Source: BNXB01 sp031556375
GTDB lineage: Bacteria > Bacteroidota > Bacteroidia > Bacteroidales > Azobacteroidaceae
Direction of reading: 5' to 3'
Length of the DNA stretch: 6,173 nucleotides
NCBI GenBank assembly: GCA_031556375.1
Contig: JAVBTA010000040.1
Location: forward strand, 1-6,173
A model generated the notes under the pieces. That model searched no databases. It saw only the letters and a list, made by a program, of their open reading frames with translations, and was not told where the DNA came from. Shown here in pieces: positions 5,019 through 6,173 of this stretch. A program made the translations under genes and the position numbers. Numbering within the stretch: position 1 is the stretch's first letter; every line of letters starts with the position of its first letter.

Positions 5019-6173
5019 ATGAAAAGGCATTTGTTTCTAATTTTTATGTTTGTGTGTTTTATTTCTTTCGGTTCTTGCAAGAAGTCAGACAATAAAGTGG
5101 AGCCAGGTGATTATCCTGTTTTGAATGCATCATTAAAAGAGACTAAGACATCATTCTATGATCTCTTTGAGAAAGCGGAGTTGATTCCTCTGGAAACAAC
5201 AGACCAATCATTAATAAAATATGTCCGAAAAATTGAATGTTATCAGGATCGAATATATGTCTTTGATGATAATCAATGCGCGTTATTTATTTTTGATAGA
5301 AATGGAAAATATATAAATAAAATCCATAGGGTAGGAGAAGGTCCCGGAGAATACCTCTATATTTATGACTTTTGTTTGAATCAAGACGAAGATGTAATCG
5401 AGATACTTTCTCCAATGAGTGTTCAATACCGTTATGATCTCAATACTAACTTTATTAAGAGCTATAAAATACCGGTTCCAGAAGGGCGTTTTCACCGATT
5501 GGAGCGTTTTGATAAAAATGTTTATTTGTATTGGGCTTTGATAGGTTATCTGGAGGGTCATAATAAGATGGATTTATATCTGATGTCCATAGACCCTCCG
5601 AGAAGCATTGCTGAATTCCGGACTCGGGAGAATCATTATACCCAATTATGCACATCACAGCCTTTCTATCGGTATAATAATCAGATTTATGTACAGAAGC
5701 CTTTCTCAAATGAGGTATATTTGTTTACAGAGAATAGGTTGGAGATGGCTTATTCTTGGAATTTTGGTAAAAAAACACTGACAATCGATGTTGAGACTTA
5801 TAAATACCCGGATTTCCCGGATATAAATCGGGTGAGAGATGAATTTTACAGAATGTTTAATGATGGAGAGATCCCAGAAGCACAGTATTGCTATGATTGG
5901 CAGAATCAGACGGATCAATATTATTATGCTCGTCTTTGGTTTGCCCACCATATCGGAAAGAATATGTTTTACAATAAAACGACAGAAGATTATATGTTTT
6001 TTGAAAAAACGACAGAAGGAATTGTATTTGAACCACTCTATTTTACTAATGACTATCTTATTTTTTATGTGGAACCGGATAAAAAAGATATGCTTTTACC
6101 GATATTGAGTGATATAGATAAGGAAAAGTGTAGAAAAATAGAAGAATCGGATAATCCGGTGCTGGTGAAGTGT
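5019..6173 (+). CDS. 6-bladed beta-propeller lipoprotein, 3' end beyond the window
   Basis: The frame is open for 385 codons from ATG 5019 to the last base, with no stop. The N-terminus is a lipoprotein signal: KRH, a hydrophobic stretch, then SFGSC, giving lipidated Cys20 followed by KKSD. After a linker, residues 45-62 (SFYDLFEKAELIPLETTD) and 65-150 match the opening of Bacteroidetes '6-bladed beta-propeller' proteins: LIPLET, then RKIECYQDRIYVFD and LFIFDRNGKYINKIHRVGEG, with the family hallmark GEGPGEY at 106-112. Repeated 'D-R-I-Y-V-F-D' and 'N-Q-I-Y-V' strands (for example 221-225) fit propeller blades. Family members are about 370-400 residues and often end near a 'DNPVLVxY' motif. 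DNPVLVKC occupies the last residues here, so only a short tail is likely missing. These proteins are secreted or lipid-anchored and commonly sit beside NVEALA-like peptide genes; their ligand is unknown. The gene follows the peptide gene by 59 nt across a hairpin. Residues 314-333 contain a short tandem repeat. Confidence 0.88.
   Translation, partial: MKRHLFLIFMFVCFISFGSCKKSDNKVEPGDYPVLNASLKETKTSFYDLFEKAELIPLETTDQSLIKYVRKIECYQDRIYVFDDNQCALFIFDRNGKYINKIHRVGEGPGEYLYIYDFCLNQDEDVIEILSPMSVQYRYDLNTNFIKSYKIPVPEGRFHRLERFDKNVYLYWALIGYLEGHNKMDLYLMSIDPPRSIAEFRTRENHYTQLCTSQPFYRYNNQIYVQKPFSNEVYLFTENRLEMAYSWNFGKKTLTIDVETYKYPDFPDINRVRDEFYRMFNDGEIPEAQYCYDWQNQTDQYYYARLWFAHHIGKNMFYNKTTEDYMFFEKTTEGIVFEPLYFTNDYLIFYVEPDKKDMLLPILSDIDKEKCRKIEESDNPVLVKC
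5961..6020 (+). repeat. Imperfect 30-bp tandem duplication inside the propeller gene
   Basis: Units 5961-5990 and 5991-6020 agree at about 23 of 30 positions, including a 13-nt identical block (AAAACGACAGAAG at 5977-5989 and 6007-6019). The encoded decapeptides NMFYNKTTED and YMFFEKTTEG match at six of ten residues. The unit is a multiple of three, so the reading frame is kept. It could be an ancient in-frame duplication or a chance similarity between two adjacent beta strands. Confidence 0.5.

Noticed and set aside
5283..5951. Three overlapping minus-strand ORFs
   Set aside because: All are antisense to the continuous 385-codon propeller frame with lipobox and GEGPGEY motif.
5839..6108. + strand ORF of 89 codons
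   Set aside because: Out-of-frame shadow within the propeller gene.
1..6173. tRNA, rRNA, CRISPR array, insertion sequence or attachment site
   Set aside because: No tRNA-like cloverleaf, rRNA segment, spaced direct repeats, transposase motif or terminal inverted repeats were seen on either strand.

Overview
The window looks like a piece of a Bacteroidales chromosome (Bacteroides/Parabacteroides/Dysgonomonas-type; the genus cannot be fixed from the sequence). The reasons are the AT-rich sequence, perfect matches to the Bacteroidetes -7 promoter element TAnnTTTG ahead of several genes, weak or absent Shine-Dalgarno sites, short lipoprotein signal peptides, and gene families largely confined to this phylum (DUF4836-type lipoprotein, '6-bladed beta-propeller' lipoprotein, a small NVEALA-like secreted Cys-rich peptide, and relics resembling DUF6377 and GH97).

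Layout. Positions 1-138 hold a leftward promoter for a gene that starts at the left edge (ATG at 5-3), plus a bidirectional terminator hairpin. On the minus strand, 139-645 is the N-terminal NAD(P)-binding half of a Gfo/Idh/MocA oxidoreductase. It stops abruptly with no substrate domain and is probably a deletion remnant. Divergently, a + strand operon runs from a promoter at 700-707: a DUF4836-like lipoprotein (756-2318), an ABC ATPase (2325-2969) and a MacB/LolC/FtsX-type permease (2966-4195). The last two overlap by 4 nt (ATGA).

Ten bases after the permease lies a chimeric relic (4206-4461). It has a signal peptide and N-terminus resembling DUF6377-type regulators, joined to what looks like the frameshifted C-terminal tail of a GH97 glycoside hydrolase, and is followed by an intact terminator (4482-4524). 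It reads as the scar of a large deletion, perhaps of a polysaccharide-utilization locus.

The right part is a separate transcription unit with its own -7 element (4661-4668). It encodes a 75-residue secreted peptide with six cysteines (4732-4959), then an intergenic hairpin, then a '6-bladed beta-propeller' lipoprotein (5019 to beyond the right edge). The propeller gene is open for 385 codons and is probably only slightly truncated by the window end.

How the genes may work together. The ATPase and permease form an envelope-type ABC complex of the kind that acts on lipoproteins, periplasmic partners or cell-wall enzymes rather than importing solutes; the co-transcribed lipoprotein is its likely partner. 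The peptide/propeller pair is the best candidate for a poorly described system: a small, probably disulfide-stabilised secreted peptide paired with a lipid-anchored propeller, with a hairpin that could keep expression of the peptide higher than that of the propeller. No function is established for either set from the sequence alone.
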